DNA of 64,000 nt, from positions 1,731,501-1,795,500 of the forward strand of contig NZ_CP150265.1 of NCBI RefSeq assembly GCF_037976325.1. Reading direction: 5' to 3'. Below are positions 44,616 to 52,980 of the stretch, one piece after another; the stretch's first letter is position 1, and each line of letters opens with the position of its first letter. Source of the DNA: Paenibacillus sp. FSL K6-3182. Its GTDB lineage: Bacteria > Bacillota > Bacilli > Paenibacillales > Paenibacillaceae. The notes below the pieces were generated by a model. It was not told the origin of the DNA and ran no database searches. It saw nothing but the letters and a program-made list of their open reading frames with translations. The position numbers and the translations under genes were made by a program.

Positions 44616-45028
44616 GTTTTTGCTGTGGAGCTAGTATGATTGGAACAAAAGGTACACTTAAGCATATTCGGACGCATATTCACAATGTGCCCATTATGTT
44701 TTGTCCTGTCTGTCACCGTGTAGATATTCATTATTTAATCGAAAATGAATATGAGATACTAGCCGAATATGCACATGGCGACGGTGCTGCTGAAGTTGAT
44801 TTTCAGGAGTACGTAGAGCAAGAAGGCAAGGCGCTGCTTGAGAATTGTGTTAACCATGAGAATGAGGATCCAATGGATGTTGTCCACAGTCAAATCGATA
44901 TGGCGCTTGATTTGCTAAGCTTTGCCAAGCAAATTGAGGATACGGAATGGCAGCTTGTTCTTAAGAAGCGTCTAGGGATGCTCAACAATAGAAGGAATAA
45001 GCTCCGTCAACGCCGTACTTCCGTTTAG
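44612..45028 (+). CDS. Hypothetical Cys-motif (zinc-finger-like) protein
   Basis: 138 residues. The N-terminus has CCG (residues 4-6) and CPVC near 31-34, giving a possible YgiT/MqsA-type zinc finger with HIHNVPIMFCPVCHRVDIHYLIENEYEIL. The C-terminal half is helical and charged, ending RRNKLRQRRTSV. I do not recognise a named family. AAGGAGG ribosome binding site; start overlaps the stop of the repeat-array frame. Followed by a terminator. Confidence 0.75.
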   Translation: MSFCCGASMIGTKGTLKHIRTHIHNVPIMFCPVCHRVDIHYLIENEYEILAEYAHGDGAAEVDFQEYVEQEGKALLENCVNHENEDPMDVVHSQIDMALDLLSFAKQIEDTEWQLVLKKRLGMLNNRRNKLRQRRTSV

Positions 45029-45048
45029 TTTTTTAAACATGAATGGTG

Positions 45049-45080
45049 AGCCCTCCTTCACGGGGGCTTTTCTTTTTTTG
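45049..45080 (+). terminator. Terminator after the Cys-motif gene
   Basis: AGCCC..GGGCT hairpin then TTTTCTTTTTTT. Confidence 0.7.
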
Positions 45081-45204
45081 AAAATATAAAAATGTATCAT
45101 TTTGTAATTTTTTAAGTTCGTTTGTTTCTCAATCAACGGTTCTCTGGCGATATAAAGGACACTAAAGATGCTTTTTAATGTAAATTAAGATTTTCTCAGA
45201 ATGT

Positions 45205-45234
45205 ACCCCCCGAAACCGGGCAGACAGAAACGAA
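45205..45234 (+). promoter_or_regulatory. Candidate SigI-type autoregulatory promoter
   Basis: ACCCCCC and, 19 bases later, CGAA, resembling the C-rich -35 and CGAA -10 elements of sigma-I promoters. It lies 25 bases before the sigI start, where an autoregulated promoter is expected; the exact spacer standard is from memory. Confidence 0.5.
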
Positions 45235-45259
45235 TCATACTAATAGTGAGGTGGAGCGG

Positions 45260-46075
45260 TTGTTACTTGTTTTGTTCAAACGCTTTCTGCGGAAGTCTGT
45301 TTCTGCCAAAGTAGCAGAGGATGAGCAGAAGCTCACTCCAGAACAATGGGTTGCTCAAATTCGTGAAGGTGACGAGCTGCTGCGTGAGCAGTTCATAGCA
45401 GACTATAAGCCTTATATAATCAAAGTTACAAGTCGATTTTGTAAACGGTATATCGATCCGAGTCGAGATGATGAATTCAGCATAGCGCTGCTCGCATTTA
45501 ATGAAGCCATCAATCAATTTTCCAGCAGTGCTGGAAAATCATTTCTCGGATTTGCTGAAACCGTCATTCGTCGTCGGCTTATTGACCATGTCCGAAAAGA
45601 ACAGAGGCATTCTCAGGTTGTGCCTTACAGTATGTTCGACTCAGAGGATGAGGAGCAGCCTCAATATAATTCAGTCGAGACAAGACAAGCGATGACTGCA
45701 TTTGAAATGAAGCGCACAGAGGACGAGAGAAGGCTTGAGATTACTGAGCTTAATCAAGAGCTTTTGCGATTTGGCATTTCCTTTGCAGAATTGGTAGACA
45801 ATTCTCCCAAGCATACCGATTCAAGAAAGCTGTTGATTGGTATCGCGCAAACGCTTGTAAGTGAAACGGACTTATTAGATTCTTTAAGGCAAACGAATAA
45901 GCTGGCTGTAAAAGAGCTGACCGAAATGTGCGGTGTTTCTCGCAAAACGGTGGAAAGAAATCGAAAATACATTATTGCTATCGCACTAATCATTTCTGGA
46001 ACATACCCTTACATGCATGATTATTTACATATATCCGATGAGCACATCGTTGAGAATAAGGAGGCAAGCAAATGA
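45260..46075 (+). CDS. sigI: RNA polymerase sigma factor SigI
   Basis: 271 residues. DELLREQFIADYKPYIIKVTSRFCKRYIDPSRDDEFSIALLAFNEAI is the SigI region 2; the C-terminal helix-turn-helix KELTEMCGVSRKTVERNRKYIIAIALI is the distinctive SigI end. Directs heat-shock and wall-related genes in B. subtilis. I chose TTG 45260 (MLLVLFKRF) after GAGGTGG; a GTG three codons earlier overlaps that site. Overlaps rsgI by 4 bases. Confidence 0.92.
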   Translation: MLLVLFKRFLRKSVSAKVAEDEQKLTPEQWVAQIREGDELLREQFIADYKPYIIKVTSRFCKRYIDPSRDDEFSIALLAFNEAINQFSSSAGKSFLGFAETVIRRRLIDHVRKEQRHSQVVPYSMFDSEDEEQPQYNSVETRQAMTAFEMKRTEDERRLEITELNQELLRFGISFAELVDNSPKHTDSRKLLIGIAQTLVSETDLLDSLRQTNKLAVKELTEMCGVSRKTVERNRKYIIAIALIISGTYPYMHDYLHISDEHIVENKEASK

Positions 46076-47391
46076 AACGTGGAGTCGTTATGAGCATTCA
46101 TAAGCAGTATGCAGTTGTGATGACGGCAGACGGTCAATTTTTGCAGGCCCCTATTCAGGGAACTACACAAATCGGAGAAGAAGTCACATTCGAAGAAGAG
46201 TTTAAGAAGCGCGTCATCCAGAGGCCGATTTATTGGTATGGAAGTGCTGCCGCCCTTATTCTGATTCTCTTTGTTCCACTTTTATTTTTCATGCAAAGAG
46301 ACTCACAATCCGTAGTTGCTTACGTGAGCATGGATATTAATCCAAGCGTAGAGCTGGGCGTCGATGAAAACGAGAAGGTACGTGAGCTTCGCGCACTTAA
46401 TGAAGATGGAGAAGTCATTATTAAAGGTCTCAAATACGCAGGTATTCATGTGGAAGAGGTTGCTGCTTCAATATTGGAGAGGGCTAAAGGCTCACATTAC
46501 CTGGATACGCCAAACAAAGATATTTTTATTACGAGTGTTTTATTAGACGACAATTTTGCGAGTAAAGGCGATTTTGAGAATATTTTGACGGGAAAAGTCG
46601 ACGAGAAACTGAGAATGCTGCTCGCTCAGCTTGAGGCAGAAGCAGCAAGCGCTACAATTACAACGTTGTCGCTGCCTAATGAGGTGCGTGAGGAAGCAGC
46701 TATAAATGGTATTTCTTCAGGCAAGATGGCCGTATATTTAATGGCAAAGGATGAAGGCTACAGTATCGAATTGGAGCAATTGAAAAAGCAATCCATCGAT
46801 CAGGCAACAGCGTCTATCGGCGGCGTGAAGACGATTGTAAGCAATGCGGGAGATACGAGCAAAGAAAAGCTCAAGAAGCTGGTAGCACTGGAAAAAGAGG
46901 ATAAGGTTAAGCAGCAAAAGGAAGAAACAAAGACGAAACCGAAACCGATTAAACCGACTACGACTCCAACTGCAAACAAGCCAGTAAAAGTGGAAAAACC
47001 AACTAAACCTGTCGTTAGCGGAGTAAATAAAGGAAACGCAACTAATAAGCCCAATAAAAACGGGACATGGGGCAACAAGCCGGTAATTACGCCAGGGAAA
47101 CCAACTAAGCCAGTTCAGCCTACAAAGCCGAGCGGCGGTAAAAACGATCATAAAGATGACGACAAAAATAATAACAATCATAATCATGATCGAAATAATG
47201 ATGATTATGATGATGATGACAATGATCGAAATCGAGATCGCAATACTAATCGCAATAATAACGTAAACAGTCAACAAGGCAAACAAGAAAATGATAATTG
47301 GAAAAATCGATATGATGATAAAAAAGATAAGGAATGGAAGCACGATTGGGATAGATGGTATAAAGGTCGGGGGAGCAACAATAATGATTAG
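46072..47391 (+). CDS. rsgI: Anti-sigma-I factor RsgI
   Basis: 439 residues. A cytoplasmic anti-sigma domain (about 1-55), one transmembrane helix (PIYWYGSAAALILILFVPLLFF), then the conserved extracytoplasmic domain with VSMDINPSVELGVDENEKV; the Asn-Pro in this motif is the reported autocleavage site in RsgI proteins. The C-terminal 170 residues are Lys-Pro-rich (KPTTTPTANKP) and then an Asn/Asp/His/Arg low-complexity tail, probably reaching through the wall. Inhibits SigI until proteolysed. Start overlaps sigI (ATGA). Confidence 0.92.
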   Translation: MKRGVVMSIHKQYAVVMTADGQFLQAPIQGTTQIGEEVTFEEEFKKRVIQRPIYWYGSAAALILILFVPLLFFMQRDSQSVVAYVSMDINPSVELGVDENEKVRELRALNEDGEVIIKGLKYAGIHVEEVAASILERAKGSHYLDTPNKDIFITSVLLDDNFASKGDFENILTGKVDEKLRMLLAQLEAEAASATITTLSLPNEVREEAAINGISSGKMAVYLMAKDEGYSIELEQLKKQSIDQATASIGGVKTIVSNAGDTSKEKLKKLVALEKEDKVKQQKEETKTKPKPIKPTTTPTANKPVKVEKPTKPVVSGVNKGNATNKPNKNGTWGNKPVITPGKPTKPVQPTKPSGGKNDHKDDDKNNNNHNHDRNNDDYDDDDNDRNRDRNTNRNNNVNSQQGKQENDNWKNRYDDKKDKEWKHDWDRWYKGRGSNNND

Positions 47392-47589
47392 ACTTCCGAT
47401 ATAAAAATGAACAAATAGCAGGAAATGAATGCAGTAGGCTAAAGTCCTAGATGACTTTCGGGCAGACTTTTTTCCTATTTACGGTGCATAATTCGACAGG
47501 ATTTCCGATTGACAGCGATTGTAAACTCGCCCTATGATTAGTAGTAACTGTAACCGTTATTTATAGATGTTGCCGGGGAGGAGTACAAG

Positions 47590-48960
47590 ATGTTGGCCAT
47601 TCGAAAGCGCTATTTCCCGGCGCTTGCCGAGTATATTCGGAGTGGTAAGGAAGTATCATTATTCCATGCTAACGAGCTTGGCAAGGAGCTTTACGGAATA
47701 AACCCTGAAGAAATTATTGCCGTACATGAGGAATGCATACAGTCTTTGGCTGCAAATGTTGACTCGGAGGAGGCTGTGCGATTATATAATCGTTCCTTTG
47801 TTTTTTTAATGGAGATTATGGTTGCTTGCCGATTTCGTTTGCAGCCAGAGAGATCAACGGAGCAAAAATTCACTGAAATGCGAGAGATGCTTTTCAGGTC
47901 CAACCGCTCCTTTGAACGAGTCAAAAATAAGTATGAAAATGTTTTGCAGCACATGGACAGCGGAATTGCTTTGTTTGATAGTGATGGAATTTTATCGTTT
48001 ATTAATGTGCAAATGGCCAAGCTGCTCGACATCCCTCGGAAAACATTAATTGGTTGTACGATAAAGGAAATATTAAGACATCGGCGGCTTACTAGCAGCA
48101 CGAAGCGAACAGTTCTTAGACTCTACAAAGAAATGTTTCTCATGCATAGCAAGTATTATGAGTTCCAACACAAAGATGGTAAACATTTATTGGTAACGGT
48201 TACATACGGTGATCAGTTAGACGGTGATTTTTTAATTAGCGTGAAGGATGTTTCTGAATATAAGCAAATTGAGCAGACGGCATTGCAAAACGACAAGCTT
48301 GCCATGCTCGGGAAAATTGCTGCTGCAATTGCACATGAAATTCGTAATCCGTTGACAAGCATTCGCGGCTTTATTCAGCTATTGCGGCCATATTTACTGG
48401 AAGTGGGCAAAGAAGAATACGCTCGTATTATTTTAACGGAAATCGACCGGGCAAATGATATCATTTATGAATTTCTAAATTCGTCCAAGCCATCAGCACC
48501 AATGAAACAATTGGTGTCTATCGATCATTTAATAAAAGAGGTTGTGCTTCTGACCGAAAGTGAAGCTTTGATGCGGAATTGCGAAATTAAAGCGGAGTGT
48601 TACTGCTCAGAGCATCTCGTCTCGATTGATGTTAAACAAGTGAAGCAGGTTATTTTGAACATTATTAAAAATTCACTCGATGCGATTGAAGAAGTTCAGA
48701 GCGAGCGTAGAGGCCTTATTGATATTATTACGCGTGGAAATGGACAATTTGCCGAAATTATTATTAAGGATAATGGAAAAGGCATGGACAAAGCAACGAT
48801 GAGCAGATTGTTTGACCCCTTCTTTACGACGAAGCAGTCGGGTACAGGGTTAGGCTTATCAGTAAGCTACAGAATTGTTCGCAATCATAATGGTACGATT
48901 AGAGTGGATAGTCAATTAGGGGTAGGGACTGAATTTATTCTGACACTGCCATTAGCTTAA
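47590..48960 (+). CDS. Soluble PAS sensor histidine kinase
   Basis: 456 residues, no clear membrane helix. A helical N-terminal domain of about 115 residues is followed by a PAS domain (KYENVLQHMDSGIALFDSDGI to about 235), a HisKA motif with phosphorylated His in IAHEIRNPLTSIRGFIQLL, and HATPase boxes NIIKNSLDAIEE, IKDNGKGMD and GTGLGLSVSY. Resembles the orphan sporulation-type kinases of Bacillus; no response regulator is adjacent, which fits that idea. GGGGAGGAG ribosome binding site. Confidence 0.88.
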   Translation: MLAIRKRYFPALAEYIRSGKEVSLFHANELGKELYGINPEEIIAVHEECIQSLAANVDSEEAVRLYNRSFVFLMEIMVACRFRLQPERSTEQKFTEMREMLFRSNRSFERVKNKYENVLQHMDSGIALFDSDGILSFINVQMAKLLDIPRKTLIGCTIKEILRHRRLTSSTKRTVLRLYKEMFLMHSKYYEFQHKDGKHLLVTVTYGDQLDGDFLISVKDVSEYKQIEQTALQNDKLAMLGKIAAAIAHEIRNPLTSIRGFIQLLRPYLLEVGKEEYARIILTEIDRANDIIYEFLNSSKPSAPMKQLVSIDHLIKEVVLLTESEALMRNCEIKAECYCSEHLVSIDVKQVKQVILNIIKNSLDAIEEVQSERRGLIDIITRGNGQFAEIIIKDNGKGMDKATMSRLFDPFFTTKQSGTGLGLSVSYRIVRNHNGTIRVDSQLGVGTEFILTLPLA

Positions 48961-48998
48961 TGTTCACTGCAAATGGATTGGCTTAGCTGAATTGAATC

Positions 48999-49042
48999 GG
49001 ATGCTCTCCCCCAATCGTGGGCGGGGAGTATTTTGCTTTTTC
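48999..49042 (+). terminator. Terminator after the PAS kinase
   Basis: CTCCCC..GGGGAG hairpin around a 10-12 base loop followed by TATTTTGCTTTTTC. Confidence 0.6.
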
Positions 49043-49192
49043 ATATCATGATAGCTAAGTGACAAGTCTGCAATTATAAACATGGCAAAGAGGAGAACGC
49101 TTAGGTATAATGAGTTTGAAAAAAGCGATTGAAACGATTCAAATGAAATGGATTCGGTTAGGTAAATCCATTTGGAGAGCGAGGGAATAATA

Positions 49193-50716
49193 ATGAGTAT
49201 TCAATTTACATACGGAGTTCGCGGTACAGAGCAAGCAAATTTAGATGCGGTTATTCGTTTTGTCAGTAAAAAAGAGTTGACGCAATCAGAAGCAGTTACC
49301 CCGATCGTACAGCCGCAAATCGATGAAGCGCTTAGAGGACGTTATGCTAAAGGATTGTTTAAAGCGGATTCGGAGCAAACGGAGATTGTGCCGACGCTTG
49401 GATTGTATCCTGCGTCTCATATCGTGTTTGTTGGCCTTGATCAGGATGGCGGAGCTACGAGCCTGCGGCTTGCAGCAGCGGCTGCAGCCAAAGCATTGAA
49501 AAAATTACAGGCGGTAAATGTGCAAGTACTACTGTCTGATGCACTTGTTGAAGGGCAAGTTGAAAACCTTGGAGCAGAGTCTACTGCACAAGCGCTGACT
49601 GAGGGCTTGCTGCTCGCACTTCATGATCGACAGCCGTTAAAACGGGAAAAAGCGGAGCGATTTTCGCTGAAAGAGGTTGCACTCGTACCACAGGGAGCAG
49701 CTGCATCAGCGGAGGAAGCCGCTTTATGGACACAAGGGATAACAAAAGGCCGATTGTATGTTGAAGGGGTCATTTTGGCGAGAGACCTTACGAATCTGCC
49801 TGGTAATGATCTTACGCCAGAACGGTTGGCGTATCATGCAGAGGAATTAGCGCGTGAGCTTGATTTGGAAATAGAAGTCATTGACGAGTGGAGCGCGGCT
49901 GAGCAGCGGATGGGCGGTCTATTAGGCGTTGGACAAGGCAGCATAAATCCACCGCGTATGATCGTTATTCACTATAAAGGCAATCCAAATTCAGAAGAGG
50001 CATGGGGACTAATCGGAAAAGGAATTACGTTTGATACGGGCGGTATTTCCTTGAAGAGAGCGGAAGGCATGCAGGATATGATTTCCGATATGGGCGGCGC
50101 AGCTGCTGTGCTGGGTGCTATTCGCGTCATTGGAGAGCTGAAACCAGCAATCAACGTTATCGCAGTCATTCCGACAGCTGAGAATATGCCTTCGGACCGA
50201 GCGATTAAACCTGGAGATGTGCTGCGCATGATGAGCGGCCATACCGTTGAAATTGTGAATACCGATGCTGAAGGCAGATTAGTGCTGGCAGATGGACTTA
50301 CGACCGCAATTACAAGGGGAGCAACGAAGCTGATCGATGTGGCAACGTTAACTGGTGCCGTATCCGTAGCCTTGGGCACGCACGCAACAGGCGCTATTAC
50401 AAACAATGACGAGCTCTACAAACAGGTGCAGCTTGCGTCAGAGAGAGCTGGCGAACGAATCTGGCAGCTTCCTTCTTATCCGGAATATAAGCGGCAGATT
50501 AGAAGCGATGCAGCAGATTTGAAAAATAGCGGCGGAAGATATGCCGGTACGATAACCGGCGGATTGTTCATTGGACATTTTGCCGAAGGATTGCCGTGGG
50601 TGCATCTCGATATTGCCGGAACTGCATGGCTGGATTCGAGCAGAGGCTGGGAGCCTAAGGGAGCTACCGGTGTCATGGTTAGAACTTTAGTTGAATTGAT
50701 TGTACAGCAAGAATAA
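49193..50716 (+). CDS. pepA: Leucyl aminopeptidase (M17)
   Basis: 507 residues. The metal and active-site segments GKGITFDTGGISLKRAEGMQDM and NTDAEGRLVLADGL are present, with VATLTGAVSVALG after them. Cleaves N-terminal residues from peptides, with two metal ions, as a hexamer. Start set at the ATG after GAGGGA; a seven-codon longer TTG-initiated form is unlikely. Confidence 0.93.
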   Translation: MSIQFTYGVRGTEQANLDAVIRFVSKKELTQSEAVTPIVQPQIDEALRGRYAKGLFKADSEQTEIVPTLGLYPASHIVFVGLDQDGGATSLRLAAAAAAKALKKLQAVNVQVLLSDALVEGQVENLGAESTAQALTEGLLLALHDRQPLKREKAERFSLKEVALVPQGAAASAEEAALWTQGITKGRLYVEGVILARDLTNLPGNDLTPERLAYHAEELARELDLEIEVIDEWSAAEQRMGGLLGVGQGSINPPRMIVIHYKGNPNSEEAWGLIGKGITFDTGGISLKRAEGMQDMISDMGGAAAVLGAIRVIGELKPAINVIAVIPTAENMPSDRAIKPGDVLRMMSGHTVEIVNTDAEGRLVLADGLTTAITRGATKLIDVATLTGAVSVALGTHATGAITNNDELYKQVQLASERAGERIWQLPSYPEYKRQIRSDAADLKNSGGRYAGTITGGLFIGHFAEGLPWVHLDIAGTAWLDSSRGWEPKGATGVMVRTLVELIVQQE

Positions 50717-50735
50717 GCATTGAGATGTGATGATT

Positions 50736-50770
50736 TGGAGGTTCGCCGCGCATGGCGTACCTCCTTTATT
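50736..50770 (+). terminator. Hairpin after pepA
   Basis: GGAGGT..ACCTCC with inner CGCC/GGCG pairing; only a weak T run (TTTATTTG) follows. Confidence 0.5.
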
Positions 50771-50808
50771 TGCGAAGTAATACGTGGACTAAAATGGAGG
50801 GCTGACAT

Positions 50809-51516
50809 ATGACCTATGAAGAGATAATGAAGGAATTAGAGCGGCTAGGCAATGAGCAAACAAAAATGACCTTCATTCGTCATGGAGCGATGGAGCCGCT
50901 CTTTGGTGTGAAAATCGGTGATTTGAAGAAGCTTGTTAAATATGTGAAAAAAGACGAAGAGCTAGCGCTAAAGCTGTTTGCGTCCAGTAATAGCGATGCG
51001 ATGTATTTGGCGGGACTTTCAGTTAATCCAAAAACGATTGCTAAAGAGACGCTGCAGCAATGGGTCAAACAAGCTTATTGGTACATGGCAGCAGAATATA
51101 CGGTAGCAGGTGTCGCAGCGGAAAGCCCTTTTGCCCATGAGCTGGCATTAGAATGGATAGACTCCTCGGAAGAAATGGTGTCAACGTGCGGCTGGAGCAC
51201 TTATGCGAATTACATCTCTATTACACCGGACGAGCAGCTGGATTTTGATGAAATTCGCTTTTTGTTAAACAGAATAAAGAAAACTATTCATACGGAGCAA
51301 AATCGTGTTCGTTATACGATGAACACCTTCGTTATGATTGTCGGTATTTATGTCTCGGAGCTGCGTGAAGAAGCAGAGGCCGTTGCAGCATTCATCGGCA
51401 AGGTACATGTAGATGTCGGAAATACAGCGTGCAAGGTCCCGTTAGCTAGTGATTACATCCAAAAAACAGTTTCTTTGGGCAAAGCAGGCGTTAAGAAAAA
51501 AACATGTATCTGCTAA
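50809..51516 (+). CDS. AlkD-like DNA alkylation repair protein
   Basis: 235 residues of HEAT-like repeats. FIRHGAMEPLFGVKIGDLKKLVKYVK, SSNSDAMYLAGL and the STCGWSTYANYISI segment match the AlkD-like family of DNA glycosylases that remove alkylated bases without flipping them. Some members have lost activity, so function is probable only. GGAGGG ribosome binding site. Confidence 0.82.
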   Translation: MTYEEIMKELERLGNEQTKMTFIRHGAMEPLFGVKIGDLKKLVKYVKKDEELALKLFASSNSDAMYLAGLSVNPKTIAKETLQQWVKQAYWYMAAEYTVAGVAAESPFAHELALEWIDSSEEMVSTCGWSTYANYISITPDEQLDFDEIRFLLNRIKKTIHTEQNRVRYTMNTFVMIVGIYVSELREEAEAVAAFIGKVHVDVGNTACKVPLASDYIQKTVSLGKAGVKKKTCIC

Positions 51517-51682
51517 CTGTTAATGCCCTATGGTATATAATGAACAATTCATTTTCAAAAAAGGCTATTTTTGGTTTGGCTCAATGAGTTAAACTTGAGA
51601 TAGCTTATTTTATTTATGCCTCAAAGAACAATTTCTTTGTGTGTCGGAACGAAAATACATAGTGGAATAGGGGTATACTTAT

Positions 51683-52687
51683 ATGCATGCAATAAATAGA
51701 AGGAAAAATGATTTATTAGCTTATCGGCCATCCGTAACGATGGATGTTGAAGAGTTAAATCAATACTGGGAAAATGTATTAAACAGCTATGCAGAGAGGC
51801 CGCTTGATGTGAGGAGACAAACGGTTGAAACTCCAATCACAACGGTGAGAACGGAGCGTTTAACTTTTAAAGGCGGAGATGATACGCCTATTCACGGGTT
51901 ATACATCGTGCCTCAGCAAGGATTAATCGGTGCGAAGCTGCCTTGTGTCGTTATTTTTCAGGGTTATACAGGCGACAAGGGACTACCAGAGCGTTATGCT
52001 GCATGGCTGCTGCTGGGTTATGCCGTCTTTGCAGTTGATGCTAGAGGGCAAGGTGGCGAAACAGGCAACTTGTTAACCTCTGATGAAGGTTTCGTCAAAG
52101 GCTGGGTTTCACAGGGAATAACGAATACCGAGCGCAGCTACTACCAGGCGATTACAATGGATGCGGTTAGAGCGGTGGATACAGCTGCCCTACAGGATGA
52201 GGTGGACGAGTCGCGGATTGCGGTTGTTGGCGCTAGTCAGGGGGGCGGATTGTCATTGCTTGCTGCAGCGCTGAACTCCAAGGTAAGCGCGGTCGTTGCC
52301 GATATTCCGAACATGTGCCATATGGATTTTGGCCTAATGAATTCGACGAGCTCGCTTACGGAAATTGCTCAGTACATTAAAAGGTATCCTGATCGGCTCA
52401 ACGCAGTGTTGTCTACGCTAGCTCATTTTGACCTGTTGAATTTGGCTGAACGCATTAAGGCGCCTGTGTTGATGTCGGTTGGCTGGAAAGATACCGTGTG
52501 TATGCCAGAGACCATCTACGCCGTATACAATCGGATACGATCGCTTAAGCAGCTAAATGATTATCCATTTTCAGGTCATGAGGTAAGCGAATACCAGAAC
52601 CGAGAATCGATTTTGTTTTTACAGGAAGCGCTGAAAAACGGCCTAAAGCCTTCAATTGATGCAATCGAGCAGCAAGATCAGAATTAA
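51683..52687 (+). CDS. Carbohydrate esterase family 7 (acetyl xylan esterase/cephalosporin deacetylase)
   Basis: 334 residues. The CE7 signatures RGQGG (Arg-Gly-Gln), the nucleophile GASQGGG and the catalytic His in FSGHEVS are present; the acid is probably in SVGWKDTVCMPET. Hydrolyses acetyl groups from xylo-oligosaccharides or related esters, typically as a cytoplasmic hexamer. No signal peptide. No other xylan genes are adjacent. Confidence 0.9.
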   Translation: MHAINRRKNDLLAYRPSVTMDVEELNQYWENVLNSYAERPLDVRRQTVETPITTVRTERLTFKGGDDTPIHGLYIVPQQGLIGAKLPCVVIFQGYTGDKGLPERYAAWLLLGYAVFAVDARGQGGETGNLLTSDEGFVKGWVSQGITNTERSYYQAITMDAVRAVDTAALQDEVDESRIAVVGASQGGGLSLLAAALNSKVSAVVADIPNMCHMDFGLMNSTSSLTEIAQYIKRYPDRLNAVLSTLAHFDLLNLAERIKAPVLMSVGWKDTVCMPETIYAVYNRIRSLKQLNDYPFSGHEVSEYQNRESILFLQEALKNGLKPSIDAIEQQDQN

Positions 52688-52980
52688 TGCTCAATTAGTT
52701 GTCCAAAAGAGACAATCAATGCTTCAAATGGATGATATCGATGCCAATATGGTTATGGATGGAGAGCGTACTATGTACTAGAATATATATGAGCTTTAAA
52801 ACTGTGTCCCTGACACATGTTCATTTTTCTTACTTTTCCCTTTATATGTTAAGGGATTAGTGTTTGCTTGATTATTATTGAAAACGATTTAGGCAAGTGC
52901 AAGTTGGCGAGCATGTATGGCGAGCATCGCCTTAGAAAATAATAGGATGGCAATGAATAGAGAGGGTGGAATTTTCTGCA
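52688..52980. other. Gap upstream of odhA
   Basis: 293 bases without a convincing gene. A loose catabolite-responsive-element-like sequence (TTGAAAACGATTTAG near 52878) has two mismatches. Promoter elements are not clear. Confidence 0.4.

Noticed and set aside
47150..47290. Independent DNA repeat
   Set aside because: GAT/AAT-rich periodicity is explained by the Asp/Asn-rich coding of the RsgI tail.
46738..47343. 201-residue antisense frame inside rsgI
   Set aside because: It arises from the AT-rich low-complexity coding of the RsgI tail (long Ile runs on the opposite strand) and has no ribosome binding site.
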